A stretch of 64,000 nucleotides of DNA from Desulfoscipio geothermicus (GCA_016841205.1 JAENZP010000002.1:124001-188000); one strand, 5' to 3'. Positions 31,512 through 41,867 are shown, counted from the stretch's first letter. A program made the numbers and translations. Notes: generated by a model not told the origin, from the letters alone.

Positions 31512-32747
31512 TTGGAAAAGGATTTACATTACTACGGAACCTATACAGCTGCAATTTTAGCAGGATATAATGAACAAGACGCTCAAACAATTTCTTATGC
31601 AGCACAATATGTGGACGACTCAACACTATACCAAATTAATTCAACATTAAATATAAGTCAAATTCATACTATTGAGGAATATATATCAATGACGCCCGAA
31701 AGGTGGCAAGAACTAGCTGGGATTGACTTTGTTCCAATTATTACTAGCCAAACAAATACTGAAATATTTTTTAGTAATGTTAAAAGCAATTTTACTAGCG
31801 ATGCTGAAAATGAGTTAAGAAAGATTTGGTGTCCGTTTCATTTTTTACCTGGAAATTTTGATACTAATACTGCAAAAAGGATTCATTACAATGGATGCCA
31901 AGATTACGAATCTATTATTTATAAATGGAAATATGGGTTGCGCTCACAATGGGAATTAAACCTATTGTGTCAGAAATCGTCATCAATGGTTCAATTTATG
32001 ATTGATGACATTATTAATAATCAATTACTTGATGCAAATGTAAAAAAAGTTCTGATTGGAATAAGGATGCATGTACTGGCTGATACATGGTCACATATGT
32101 GGTATGCAGGGACACCGTCATGGTGTATGAATGAAGCAGCACAGAACGTATATAACAATACAAACGGGAAGCATGATAAAGTAAGTTGGGGACTACTTCC
32201 AGGGCAGGAAGTTTCTACCCCACCATCTGTATCGTTCTATTCCGCTGCGTATTTAGGCCATGGGCGAATGGGACATTTACCTGACCTACCTTGGCTTGAA
32301 TATCAATACAAACCTCAATGGTCATCAGATGATCTTTTTAAAAGCAATCCGTCTGATTTCCTCACTGGCGTTAAACAAATGGTAACTGCCTTGAAATGCA
32401 TACGTGAAAACAAACCATTTAACGTGGAGAACTTAGACAATACTCTGGATATAAATACTATCTCAAACATATATGCTATTCTTAGTAAAGAACAAAATTT
32501 AGGGATTTCAGATGAAGGTAGGCTAAAAGAGCGTTGTAGCCTATGGAAAGAAAATATTTCACAGGGCATTATTACACAAGGGAATAGGAATGTACCGGAA
32601 GATTATAATCCTGACACATGGAACAAAGACAATCCTAACTTCAAGAACTTTCATATTGCTGCGAAATATCATCAGGACAGTATTATTGGAGAGCTTGCAA
32701 ATAATGGCATTGACCTTTGCGATCCTCCACCATATGATGGATATTAA
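31512..32747 (+). CDS. DUF6765-like protein
   Basis: MEKDLHYYGTYTAAILAGYNEQDAQTISYAAQYVDDST, CPFHFLPGN, LIGIRMHVLADTWSHMWYAG; GAGGGGGG RBS. Confidence 0.65.
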   Translation: MEKDLHYYGTYTAAILAGYNEQDAQTISYAAQYVDDSTLYQINSTLNISQIHTIEEYISMTPERWQELAGIDFVPIITSQTNTEIFFSNVKSNFTSDAENELRKIWCPFHFLPGNFDTNTAKRIHYNGCQDYESIIYKWKYGLRSQWELNLLCQKSSSMVQFMIDDIINNQLLDANVKKVLIGIRMHVLADTWSHMWYAGTPSWCMNEAAQNVYNNTNGKHDKVSWGLLPGQEVSTPPSVSFYSAAYLGHGRMGHLPDLPWLEYQYKPQWSSDDLFKSNPSDFLTGVKQMVTALKCIRENKPFNVENLDNTLDINTISNIYAILSKEQNLGISDEGRLKERCSLWKENISQGIITQGNRNVPEDYNPDTWNKDNPNFKNFHIAAKYHQDSIIGELANNGIDLCDPPPYDGY

Positions 32748-32809
32748 AAAATATTCAATTTAAAACCACTCGAGCTTATATAAATCAAATATTATAGGAG
32801 GAATCAAGT

Positions 32810-33409
32810 ATGGATGGTACAAAAGATTCTTCATTGAATATATATATAAAGGCCCAATCACAAGCAACAAAATGGCCTATCGAGGTAAGTGCAATTCCCC
32901 CGGTGATTACAATCGGAAGTCAGAATATAACACCGTCAGTGCCCCCAACTTCACCTGTGGGTTATCAGGCAGTTATTCTAGCCGACCCTAGATATTCGTC
33001 CCAGACAATTCTTTTTAATGGCTATTTTAATTTGGATGTTTCTCAGTCTTGGTATAATAACTACAGGAAAATGTATGATACAATGTTAAACGAAATTAGT
33101 TGTAGTCAATATTCTGTACAGAATAATGTTCTCATTTTATGCTCTTTTGGTATTGGCAATAATATTCCACCTACAGCATCAATGTACGAATATTTGCTTA
33201 CCAATGGTTCGGGAAGCAATCTGACTTATTGGGAGAATCACTGTGATCCTGGTAGTCAAATGAGCAATCCAGATTGGTGGATGGTACTTCCAGTTAACTA
33301 CATTTTAGTAGGCCGTTTTGGGTCAGGTCCAGTTGGTAGTTATGAAAAATATGAGCGTTCACCAGATTGGTACGGTCAAATAGTAACAGAACTTGTGTGC
33401 AGTATATAA
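32810..33409 (+). CDS. Hypothetical protein, probably co-transcribed with the DUF6765-like gene
   Basis: 199 aa; AGGAGG RBS; ~60-bp gap to the upstream gene; terminator immediately downstream. Confidence 0.75.
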   Translation: MDGTKDSSLNIYIKAQSQATKWPIEVSAIPPVITIGSQNITPSVPPTSPVGYQAVILADPRYSSQTILFNGYFNLDVSQSWYNNYRKMYDTMLNEISCSQYSVQNNVLILCSFGIGNNIPPTASMYEYLLTNGSGSNLTYWENHCDPGSQMSNPDWWMVLPVNYILVGRFGSGPVGSYEKYERSPDWYGQIVTELVCSI

Positions 33410-33424
33410 TCTTAAAAAGCGATA

Positions 33425-33453
33425 ACCTGCCAACCGAAGGCAGGTATTTTTTT
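33425..33453 (+). terminator. Rho-independent terminator
   Basis: ACCTGCC-aaccgaa-GGCAGGT followed by ATTTTTTTT. Confidence 0.85.
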
Positions 33454-33582
33454 GAAGAATATTTTATTTTTTAAAACTTGGATTGTGAATTCTTGTATTA
33501 TTAAGTTCACTTTTAATTACTGCAAAAAACCCTAATCCATGAAAATAAATAAAAGATTATTGATAATGAAGGGTAGACCCAA

Positions 33583-34776
33583 ATGACGTGTGATATTTTA
33601 ATTGTCGGTCAGGCAGGCAAACCTACAGGATTTGCCCGTGTTCTTGAAACTATCGCTTTCCACCTACAAAACCATTTCAATATCGTTTATTTTGGACACA
33701 ACTATTATGACGTTAAAAAAAACAGAAATTATATTAACAGAAATTATATTTTTGAACCTAATAGAATCATTGGGGATATTATGGGAGTCATTCAGCTTCC
33801 AGTCATTATCCAAAGATATAAACCTAAAATTATTTTCATGTGTCATGATTATTGGTTTTATGCTGTACATCGCGAAAATCTGAAGAGACTAGGGTTTGAC
33901 CGAAAGGTAATATATTACTGTCCTGTAGACGAATGTACACCAGATAAGAAACGCGCCGAGGTTTTAAGTGATGTCCCGCTGCTTGTTTTGTATACTAATT
34001 ATGCAAGGCAAACCTTTCTTAAGGAATGGAATTTGGCGTTACAAGAGACTGGAAATTCAATGCCCAGGATTGAAATCATTCCTCATGGCGTGGATACAGC
34101 AAAATTCTATCCGTTGAAGGGTGGAAAATTGGAAGCAAGACATGCTTTATTTCCAGGTAGGAATGATATGGAAGATGCTTTTATCGTATTAAATGCCAAT
34201 AGGAACAGCCCTAGGAAAAGGATAGACCTTACTATGGAAGGGTTTTCTGAATTCGCAAGGGGGAAAAACCGTAATATCTACCTCTACCTTCATATGGGAG
34301 CTGTTGATTGTGGAATTGACATATTTGAATATGCAAAAAAACTTGGAATTCATGATCGGATTATTCTTAGTAACCCTGAAGGAGACATTCCGGATATCAG
34401 TGATGAGCAGTTAAATTTAATATACAATGCATGTGATGTTGGAGTGAATACCTCTACAGGAGAAGGCTGGGGCCTAATTTCTCTTGAACATGCAGCCACA
34501 GGAGCGTGTCAGATTATACCAAACCATACTTCCTGTTCAGAAATTTGGAATGGCTATGGATTTCTCATAGACATTGAAGATCAGAACATGGAAGGTATAA
34601 TTAGCATAAAACATCTCTCATTGCTCTTATCAAAGCTTTATGAAAATCCGGCTCTTCTTGAAGAGTGGTCAGAAAAAGCATTATTTCGAGCAAACATGCC
34701 TGCCTTTTCATGGGAAAATATCTGCAAGCAGTGGGAAAAGGTCTTTGATGAATTTTGTAGGGAATCTGTAAGGTAA
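33583..34776 (+). CDS. Glycosyltransferase (GT4-like)
   Basis: EIIPHGVDTAKFYPL; NSPRKRIDLTMEGF; NTSTGEGWGLISLEHAATGA. Confidence 0.85.
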   Translation: MTCDILIVGQAGKPTGFARVLETIAFHLQNHFNIVYFGHNYYDVKKNRNYINRNYIFEPNRIIGDIMGVIQLPVIIQRYKPKIIFMCHDYWFYAVHRENLKRLGFDRKVIYYCPVDECTPDKKRAEVLSDVPLLVLYTNYARQTFLKEWNLALQETGNSMPRIEIIPHGVDTAKFYPLKGGKLEARHALFPGRNDMEDAFIVLNANRNSPRKRIDLTMEGFSEFARGKNRNIYLYLHMGAVDCGIDIFEYAKKLGIHDRIILSNPEGDIPDISDEQLNLIYNACDVGVNTSTGEGWGLISLEHAATGACQIIPNHTSCSEIWNGYGFLIDIEDQNMEGIISIKHLSLLLSKLYENPALLEEWSEKALFRANMPAFSWENICKQWEKVFDEFCRESVR

Positions 34777-34844
34777 ATAACTCCTAATATGTAATGCGGG
34801 TGGCTTATCTTTAATAATTTTTGAGGTATGCTCCATCATAGCTC

Positions 34845-35312
34845 TTATAATAGATTTATAGTTTTATATTGCATGATAATATTCCTTGCATCCCGCATCT
34901 GTACCGGGTCGCAAAATATAATGAGCATTTTGTAACCTAAAAGACCCTTTGGCAGCGGTTTGGAAATTGCATACGTTCCAGCCCATAAGGCACCAAATGC
35001 AAACCCCATCCCTATTCCGATAAATAATGATGAATAAATTGTATTTGCCAGTAGAGGGCTAATTATTAAGCCATATGGATTATTTTGCAAAAACCAAGCA
35101 ACAAGCAACGCTCCCGCTATTGCACCTATTAATGCTCCGATAATAGTTACATGTTTTTCATGCTTGGTTAAAAAGACCTCTTGTCTGATCTGCTGTTCAT
35201 AGTCATCAGAAACATCAACAAACCTATAGTTAGAAATGTTTTGGGACTGTAATTGTTTATCAACAGTATTAATAATGTCATCCCCTGGTAATAAAGCTAC
35301 TATTTTTGCCAT
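34845..35312 (-). CDS. Small membrane protein with glycine-zipper-like hairpin (stress-protein-17M-like)
   Basis: ATG at 35312: MAKIVALLPGDDIINTVDKQLQSQNISNYRFVDV...GALIGAIAGALLVAWF...GIGMGFAFGALWAG. Confidence 0.55.
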   Translation of the reverse strand: MAKIVALLPGDDIINTVDKQLQSQNISNYRFVDVSDDYEQQIRQEVFLTKHEKHVTIIGALIGAIAGALLVAWFLQNNPYGLIISPLLANTIYSSLFIGIGMGFAFGALWAGTYAISKPLPKGLLGYKMLIIFCDPVQMRDARNIIMQYKTINLL

Positions 35313-35319
35313 CGTTGAT

Positions 35320-36540
35320 TTACTCCTTAGTTTTGCTAACCGGCATTTTAACCTGTAACAGATTATTGGCTTGAATCTGAACCTGTTCACTTATTACAGA
35401 CGGGCTGCCAATAACCCAGCCAAAATTAAACAACTGCTCTTGGCTGCCGAGGTAAGTAGGTTGTACTATTTTAAGGTAACGTACAACGGGTTCAGGAATA
35501 GTGTTGTCTTGCACCAAAAGCATCGGCCCGTGTTTTCCCCGGTGACTGAGAATTCCTGCAGGCACAGCCATCTCCGGTTGGGCAGGATTAACAAAAATAA
35601 AATTATGGCCTGCTTCAGCAATGCCCCAACCGAACATGCGAATGGTTTTAGCTACCCAGTAACCGAAATTTGGGCCAACGTCCGCATAGCCGGCAAAACC
35701 GGTTGACATACCAAAAGCATCTTTACCCGGAATACGCTGCACGTGGCCATACCGGCCTAGTTCTTCAGCAATTTCAGGTGAAATCACTTTTTCATTGCCC
35801 AGCAGGTAAATAAAAGCATCTTGAGCACGGCGCTTTAAAGCTCTTTTAGTGGCTTCAGGCACCTCATTAGCAGAAACAAAAAACGTTGGGTTGCCCATAT
35901 GGGCAGTCCAGGAGGCACTAAATATGGAAAATTCGGGAGCGTTGTCAGCTGCTATCATAACCATGTCTGTATGATCGGAATTGATAGTTGCACGGTACTG
36001 ATCAATCAAAGCAGCTAATTCATACACATTAGCAGCTTCAAACTGCCTGAAATTTATTTTCATAGCACGCAGTTCGTCTTTAACCCTTTGCCCAACGGAA
36101 CCAACTATATAAGCTTTGGTATTTCTGTCAACAAAAAGCCCTCCCGGATCAAGCCGTTTGATCTCCTGTTTTATTACATCAGGTATCTCATTTTCTTTAA
36201 TGTATAAGATTGGGGCGTCAACGGGGAAATGGATTACATTAGCCGCAACCAGGGCACGCCGCCAGTCGCCTTGTGGCACCAGAATAACCGCATTGGGCTT
36301 ATTATCCGCAAAGGTAGCCGGGTAAATGATTTGTGAAATGGCTGCGGATACTTGAAAAACATCTTCACCAGGCACTCGGGTTGTATTTTGCGTTATTTGA
36401 ACCGGTGCCGGATTGGTTACATCTTTGGCTTTGTAGTAATCTGGACGGTAAAACAAGATAGCCAGCAGTAGCAAAACCGATAAAGCGGTTACAACACCAA
36501 ATGCCCAGCGAATATAGTTCATGCGCCTTCTAAAATCCAA
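35320..36540 (-). CDS. Cell wall-binding repeat 2-like (CWB2) protein with N-terminal TM anchor
   Basis: NAVILVPQGDWRRALVAANVIHFPVDAPILYIKENEIPDVIKQEIKRLDPGG...KAYIVGSVGQRVKDELRA pattern. Confidence 0.65.
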   Translation of the reverse strand: MDFRRRMNYIRWAFGVVTALSVLLLLAILFYRPDYYKAKDVTNPAPVQITQNTTRVPGEDVFQVSAAISQIIYPATFADNKPNAVILVPQGDWRRALVAANVIHFPVDAPILYIKENEIPDVIKQEIKRLDPGGLFVDRNTKAYIVGSVGQRVKDELRAMKINFRQFEAANVYELAALIDQYRATINSDHTDMVMIAADNAPEFSIFSASWTAHMGNPTFFVSANEVPEATKRALKRRAQDAFIYLLGNEKVISPEIAEELGRYGHVQRIPGKDAFGMSTGFAGYADVGPNFGYWVAKTIRMFGWGIAEAGHNFIFVNPAQPEMAVPAGILSHRGKHGPMLLVQDNTIPEPVVRYLKIVQPTYLGSQEQLFNFGWVIGSPSVISEQVQIQANNLLQVKMPVSKTKE

Positions 36541-36556
36541 AATGCCACCTCCCCCT

Positions 36557-38431
36557 TTACATGGTACCGATCTTTCGACCCCTGACCACTAGCGGCCAAT
36601 TGCCGATATATCCAGTTATAAGCCCGATAATATTGGCACCCCATACAGTCGCCCACCAAATGATATTTTCTTCTTCCGGCATAACGGTTAAACCACGCAT
36701 TTGCATCAACCACATGGCACTCATCATACCTATGCTAATGGCAGTCATACTAAAAAAAACTGTAAGGGCGTTATCGCGCACAGTGTCCCAGTAAGCAGAT
36801 GGCTCCTTGGACCTAAGCATCAAAGGTACAAAAATAAAAATATTAACCGCCAGGGCTGCTAAGTAAGACCATAGAATGGACTGGGTCATAGGGCTGCCCA
36901 GCCAAAATAATGGGCCCTGCAAAATAAACAATGGGAGACCGAAATATGCAAGCAAAAATGCAACAGTAACCATTGTGGACATACCAAATCCAACGGTTCC
37001 CAGCGTAGCTGACAATACCTGTACCCAAAGTGGGCGGGGGAATTCGCCCAGGGCTACTTGGTGGTTATATCCGCGGTAACATATATAATATGACCACAGG
37101 CCAACAGGGCCTAATACCAGCATGACCAATAACCAGGATAGTTTCATAAAGGGGGCTACCTGGGTTAACCTGGTGGACAAATGAAACCAAGTCCAGATAG
37201 CACAAGCCAGTGAAAGTGCAAACCACACCAAAGCCAGCGCTTCAATGCCACTGATGCCCTGATCACCCTGGTCTAAATAATCCCGCATTTCTTGAATAAA
37301 ATCAACCCTGCCTTGGACGGCATAGGAAACCTGCGTTGGCCCGCCCAAAACCCAAGTATGGTTGAACGGTCCCTCAGCCGGTGTAACCCACCAATCCGGT
37401 GTTGTAGACCATAAAAATTTTTCAGTTTGTGCCGTCAGCTTGTCCGCAGACGTAAATAACAAAGGGCCAAAATTGGGGCCGGAGAATAGCTGGTTACCGG
37501 CTAAAAAAATACGCCAATCTTCTTTTATTGAACCCAGCAGAAAGTGACGGGCTGCCTCAGCTGTAACTTGGGTGGCCTGCCAGCCAAAGCGATTTGTTGC
37601 ATCGTAAAATCTGGCGAAAGATACTGCATGGGCAGCCGGGTCTTCCTCACCTATCCTGGTTACTTGCCCCCATTCTTGCAGCTCATTTTCAATACTGTTG
37701 CTCACCTGGCTTAGTGGAGCTAAAACATATATATTCTCGGCGTCAATTTCATTAAGGGCTCTGCGTGTCGCATCCGGCACTCTATCTCGTTCAACCAACA
37801 GCACCGGGGTGCCGCGATGGGCCATCCATGCAGCCGCAGGCAGCGCATATTTTACATTGTCAGACCCAACTATAAGCACAGCCTGGTTTTTTTTATTACT
37901 TGCTTTTAACAGCGTATCCCTAACAGCCGCAACATTTTCAAAAATGTCCGGGTTAGAAAAAACTGAGGTGTTGTGTCCCCTCTGCTGCAGTTCATTTTGT
38001 AATGATAAAGTATTTTGACCAACCAGCAGCACATCAGCGCCGTTAAACTCGTTCAAACCGCGTGGTGACCATGTATTTATCTTGGTAATGACTTCATTAA
38101 TTGAGGTCTCAGTATGATTAAATAAAATAACAGGTAGTTTTAATGGCTTAGCACTGAAACTTTGACAGGCCAAAGCCAACGGCCAGGAATCCCCATCTAC
38201 CACTACCACCGCATCCGGCTGAATACTGTCATATCTTTGTTTTAAAACAAGCTGCTGCATCGAACTCCAGTCCTGCTCAGCCAACCTGGTTGTGTTGCCG
38301 GTATTAAGGTGAAGCCTATCGATTACCCGGGGTATTTTACCCGTGCTAATAGCTTCCTTTACCGCAATAAGCGGGGCAAGGATTAAAAAAAAGATTAATA
38401 ATAGAGATAAGTAAAGGCCAAAACGTTTCAT
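36557..38431 (-). CDS. CWB2-like domain fused to polytopic C-terminal membrane domain (DUF4396-like)
   Basis: QAVLIVGSDNVKYALPAAAWMAHRGTPVLLVERDRVPDATRRALNEIDAENIYVLAPLSQVSNSIENEL; several C-terminal TM helices. Confidence 0.6.
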   Translation of the reverse strand: MKRFGLYLSLLLIFFLILAPLIAVKEAISTGKIPRVIDRLHLNTGNTTRLAEQDWSSMQQLVLKQRYDSIQPDAVVVVDGDSWPLALACQSFSAKPLKLPVILFNHTETSINEVITKINTWSPRGLNEFNGADVLLVGQNTLSLQNELQQRGHNTSVFSNPDIFENVAAVRDTLLKASNKKNQAVLIVGSDNVKYALPAAAWMAHRGTPVLLVERDRVPDATRRALNEIDAENIYVLAPLSQVSNSIENELQEWGQVTRIGEEDPAAHAVSFARFYDATNRFGWQATQVTAEAARHFLLGSIKEDWRIFLAGNQLFSGPNFGPLLFTSADKLTAQTEKFLWSTTPDWWVTPAEGPFNHTWVLGGPTQVSYAVQGRVDFIQEMRDYLDQGDQGISGIEALALVWFALSLACAIWTWFHLSTRLTQVAPFMKLSWLLVMLVLGPVGLWSYYICYRGYNHQVALGEFPRPLWVQVLSATLGTVGFGMSTMVTVAFLLAYFGLPLFILQGPLFWLGSPMTQSILWSYLAALAVNIFIFVPLMLRSKEPSAYWDTVRDNALTVFFSMTAISIGMMSAMWLMQMRGLTVMPEEENIIWWATVWGANIIGLITGYIGNWPLVVRGRKIGTM

Positions 38432-38544
38432 AACATCACCATTTTTATAATACCCTGCTAAATAAACACTATTCTTAATTACCCAACCTAATTATAAAAG
38501 CAGCAATATTTTGTAACACTATAAGAAACAAAAGGAGGGTTAAC

Positions 38545-38811
38545 ATGACTGTCGGGAATGAACTACATCAGGTTTTGGGAATGTTAAAGATGTCCAGCGG
38601 CCAATTTCAAACTTTTGCTAATCGTACCCAGGATCCAATGGCAAAGCAGATGTACATGGATTTTACTCGCAAGTTGGACCAGATGGTGCAGGACCTGTCC
38701 AACAGAGTTAATTATGTGGAAAGCCAGGAACCACAATTCAAAATGGAAAACATGACCCAAGCGGCCTTTGACCAGCAGCAGGCTTCACAGCAATCAATGC
38801 GTAAAGAATAA
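38545..38811 (+). CDS. DUF1657 family protein
   Basis: MTVGNELHQVLGMLKMSSGQFQTFANRTQDPMAKQMYMDFTRKLDQMVQDLSNRVNYVESQEPQFK; AGGAGGG RBS. Confidence 0.88.
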   Translation: MTVGNELHQVLGMLKMSSGQFQTFANRTQDPMAKQMYMDFTRKLDQMVQDLSNRVNYVESQEPQFKMENMTQAAFDQQQASQQSMRKE

Positions 38812-38842
38812 AATATAGCCCGGGAAATCCGGGCTATATTTT
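38810..38842 (+). terminator. Hairpin terminator
   Basis: AAAATATAGCCCGG-gaaat-CCGGGCTATATTTT perfect stem. Confidence 0.8.
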
Positions 38843-38977
38843 ATGGATGTATTAACCGTGCACGTGCAAACAAGTGAATATTTACATATTTGCTAAGCAG
38901 ATAAAACCTGTTCTAAAAAAGGAAATTGCTTATTTTAGTCATAATGATTTTATCTGAAAATCAAATAATAGCAGTAG

Positions 38978-39142
38978 CCTGCCAGCAGTTATAGTGGAAA
39001 CATATCAAAAGTCTTTGCACTGCCTGTACCAGTCAAGCATGACCAGGCACTGGCACAGTTTCAAGACGGTATATTAAAGATAATTGTTCCAATAGATAAG
39101 TATGGAACATCAAAAGATATAAAAGTGCAATTAATTGATTGA
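38978..39142 (+). pseudogene. HSP20/alpha-crystallin C-terminal remnant
   Basis: Frame encodes YSGNISKVFALPVPVKHDQALAQFQDGILKIIVPIDKYGTSKDIKVQLID*, closed upstream by an in-frame TAG. Confidence 0.6.
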
Positions 39143-39186
39143 GTCTAAGAATAAAATACTTAGGACGCGTATAAATATAAAATATT

Positions 39187-41841
39187 TCATGTTTTTATTG
39201 TGATAAGTTTTGCGATCTCAACAACAGGTATAATTGCCAGTGACGCCGCGCATACTATCATCCATTGCTCCGCATTTAGAGGTGTGACATTGAATGGATC
39301 ATTCAGAAATGGAAGAACAATAACAGACAACTGAAGAATTGCGGATATCGCGATTGCGCCGTTCAGATATGGATTTGAAAACACTCCGATTTTAAATAGC
39401 GATTTATTATTTGATCTTACATTCATTGAGTGTGCAAGCTGAATTAAGCCAAGTGTGGCAAACGCCATGGTTACGGCCGTCTCAAGCGAGTATAACCTGG
39501 AGCCGATATAAAAAGCCGTGATTGTCAGAAGGCCTTTGATAATTCCCTGATATATAATGCTTAACCCTACTCCGTCCGAAAAGAAAGTGCTGCCGGACTT
39601 TCTCGGTTTTTGCTTCATTACATCAGTTTCGGCCTTTTCCATACCCAGCGCCAGCGCCGGCAGCGTGTCAGTGACAAGATTGACCCAAAGTATATGAATC
39701 GGCAACAGGACGATCCAATTAAGCATTGTGCCGATAAATAAGGTCGTAATCTCTCCTAGATTGGAGGAAAGCAAAAACTGCACTGTTTTTCGGATATTGC
39801 TATAAATCTTTCTGCCCTCTTCAACGGCAACGACAATTGTAGCAAAGTTATCATCCGCCAGGACTATATTGGAAACGCCTTTTGCCACCTCTGTTCCGGT
39901 TATTCCCATGCCGATACCGATATCGGAAGACTTCAGAGCAGGCGCGTCGTTGACCCCGTCCCCTGTCATGGCTACAATCTTTCCTTTTTTCTTCCACGCA
40001 TTGACGATCCTGACTTTATGCTCCGGCGATACTCTGGCATAAACTGAATATTTTGTAACCAGAGTATCAAAAGCCTCTTCACTTAAGGAATTAAGTTCAC
40101 TCCCGGTAATTACCTCGTTATCATTCTTTATAATGTCAAGTTCCTTTGCGATAGCGGCTGCCGTATCCCTGTGGTCACCTGTAATCATTATCGGCCGTAT
40201 TCCCGCTTCTCCACATACCCGCACCGCTTCTTTTACCTCCGGCTTTGGCGGATCGATCATCCCCACTAGGCCTACAAATGTCAAATCATTTTCAATCAGC
40301 TCCGGAGAGAGCTTTTCAGGAACGGAATCAAGCTCTTTTACAGCAACGGCAAGAACTCTCAAGGCTTTTCCTGCCATATTGTTGTTTGCGTTTAAGATAC
40401 TATCCAGCAATAGGGAGGTCATCGGCCTTTTTACACCATCAATCAGAACCGCGCTGCATCTTTCAACAAGTATATCCGGTGCGCCCTTGGTTATGGCTGT
40501 CCCGCCACTTATTCCGTGAATCGTCGTCATAAGCTTTCTTTCGGAATCAAAAGGAATCTCATTAAGCCTCGGATAAAGATTATCTATTAATGTTTTATTA
40601 CAGCCTTTTTTAACTGCAAAGCTGACCAGAGCCGTTTCAGTGGGATCTCCGACAAAGTCGGGGTCTTCTGTATCCGTGTTAATAACTTTTGTGTCATTGC
40701 AGAGAACAAGAGAATCAACAAAAACATCAAAGCTTTTGGTGCATTCAACAGGACCGTCCGAGTTCTTGATCTCACCATCAATAAAGATTTCTTGCACCGT
40801 CATTTTATTCTGTGTCAGGGTACCGGTTTTGTCGGAGCAGATAACTTCTGTGCTTCCTAAAGTCTCAACAGCGGAAAGCTTTCTTATGATAGCATTTCTT
40901 TTGGACATTTTTTGAATGCCAACGGCCAGCACTATCGTGATAACTGCGGGCAGGCCCTCCGGGATTGCCGCGACAGCAAGACTCACCGCAGTCAGAAACA
41001 TTACTAAATAATCTCTACCCTGTAATACCCCGGCCAGAAAAATAATAATTGATACGCCTATAATCCCTATAGTCAGATATTTGCTCATTTGATTCAGCTT
41101 TTTTTGAAGAGGCGTTTCTTGAATTTCGGTTTGGGCAAGATGCCCAGCAATCTTACCTACCTCGGTATTCATACCCGTGTCGGTAACAACGCCTCTCCCC
41201 CTGCCATATACAACACTGCTGCCGTAATAAGCCATGTTCTTTCTGTCTCCAATGACTAGTTCCGCCTTATCCAGCCTGTAAGTTATTTTTTCAACAGGCA
41301 CCGACTCGCCCGTTAAAGCCGCTTCCTCGATTTTCAGGCTCGCGCTTTCCAAAAGCCTCATGTCGGCGGGAATGATGTCGCCGGCTTCAAGAAAAACAAT
41401 GTCACCCGGCACAAGCAGCTCTGTCTTTATTTGTTTTACTTCACCTTTCCGTTTAACCCTTACAACAGGAGAAGACATTTTTTTGAGTGCTGCCAAAGCC
41501 TTTTCAGCCTTACTTTCCTGAGCTACTCCAAGCACCGCATTGATCAGTATGACAACTAAAATAATGATCATATCGGTCAACTCGTTCATAAAACCCGATA
41601 TCACGGCAGCTATGAGAAGAACGATTATCATAACATTTTTAAACTGCTCCAGTAGCATTCCCCAAAGGGTTTTTTTCTTTCCTTCTTTAAGCTCATTAAA
41701 TCCATAGATTCGTATCCGGCTTTGGGCTTCCTCATCCGATAACCCGTTGCCGTCGGATTCTAACAGCTTTAAAACGCTCTGCTCTTCTTCCGTATGGAAA
41801 TTGATATGTTTTATTTCCAAATCATTAGGCATTAATTCCAC
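39187..41841 (-). CDS. P2A-type cation-translocating P-type ATPase (Ca2+/Mn2+)
   Basis: 884 aa; ICSDKTGTLTQNKMTV, AAIPEGLPAVITIVLA, MTGDGVNDAPALKSSDIGIGMG. Confidence 0.92.
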   Translation of the reverse strand: MELMPNDLEIKHINFHTEEEQSVLKLLESDGNGLSDEEAQSRIRIYGFNELKEGKKKTLWGMLLEQFKNVMIIVLLIAAVISGFMNELTDMIIILVVILINAVLGVAQESKAEKALAALKKMSSPVVRVKRKGEVKQIKTELLVPGDIVFLEAGDIIPADMRLLESASLKIEEAALTGESVPVEKITYRLDKAELVIGDRKNMAYYGSSVVYGRGRGVVTDTGMNTEVGKIAGHLAQTEIQETPLQKKLNQMSKYLTIGIIGVSIIIFLAGVLQGRDYLVMFLTAVSLAVAAIPEGLPAVITIVLAVGIQKMSKRNAIIRKLSAVETLGSTEVICSDKTGTLTQNKMTVQEIFIDGEIKNSDGPVECTKSFDVFVDSLVLCNDTKVINTDTEDPDFVGDPTETALVSFAVKKGCNKTLIDNLYPRLNEIPFDSERKLMTTIHGISGGTAITKGAPDILVERCSAVLIDGVKRPMTSLLLDSILNANNNMAGKALRVLAVAVKELDSVPEKLSPELIENDLTFVGLVGMIDPPKPEVKEAVRVCGEAGIRPIMITGDHRDTAAAIAKELDIIKNDNEVITGSELNSLSEEAFDTLVTKYSVYARVSPEHKVRIVNAWKKKGKIVAMTGDGVNDAPALKSSDIGIGMGITGTEVAKGVSNIVLADDNFATIVVAVEEGRKIYSNIRKTVQFLLSSNLGEITTLFIGTMLNWIVLLPIHILWVNLVTDTLPALALGMEKAETDVMKQKPRKSGSTFFSDGVGLSIIYQGIIKGLLTITAFYIGSRLYSLETAVTMAFATLGLIQLAHSMNVRSNNKSLFKIGVFSNPYLNGAIAISAILQLSVIVLPFLNDPFNVTPLNAEQWMIVCAASLAIIPVVEIAKLITIKT

Positions 41842-41867
41842 CCCTTATTCACTGTTATTTAAATAAT

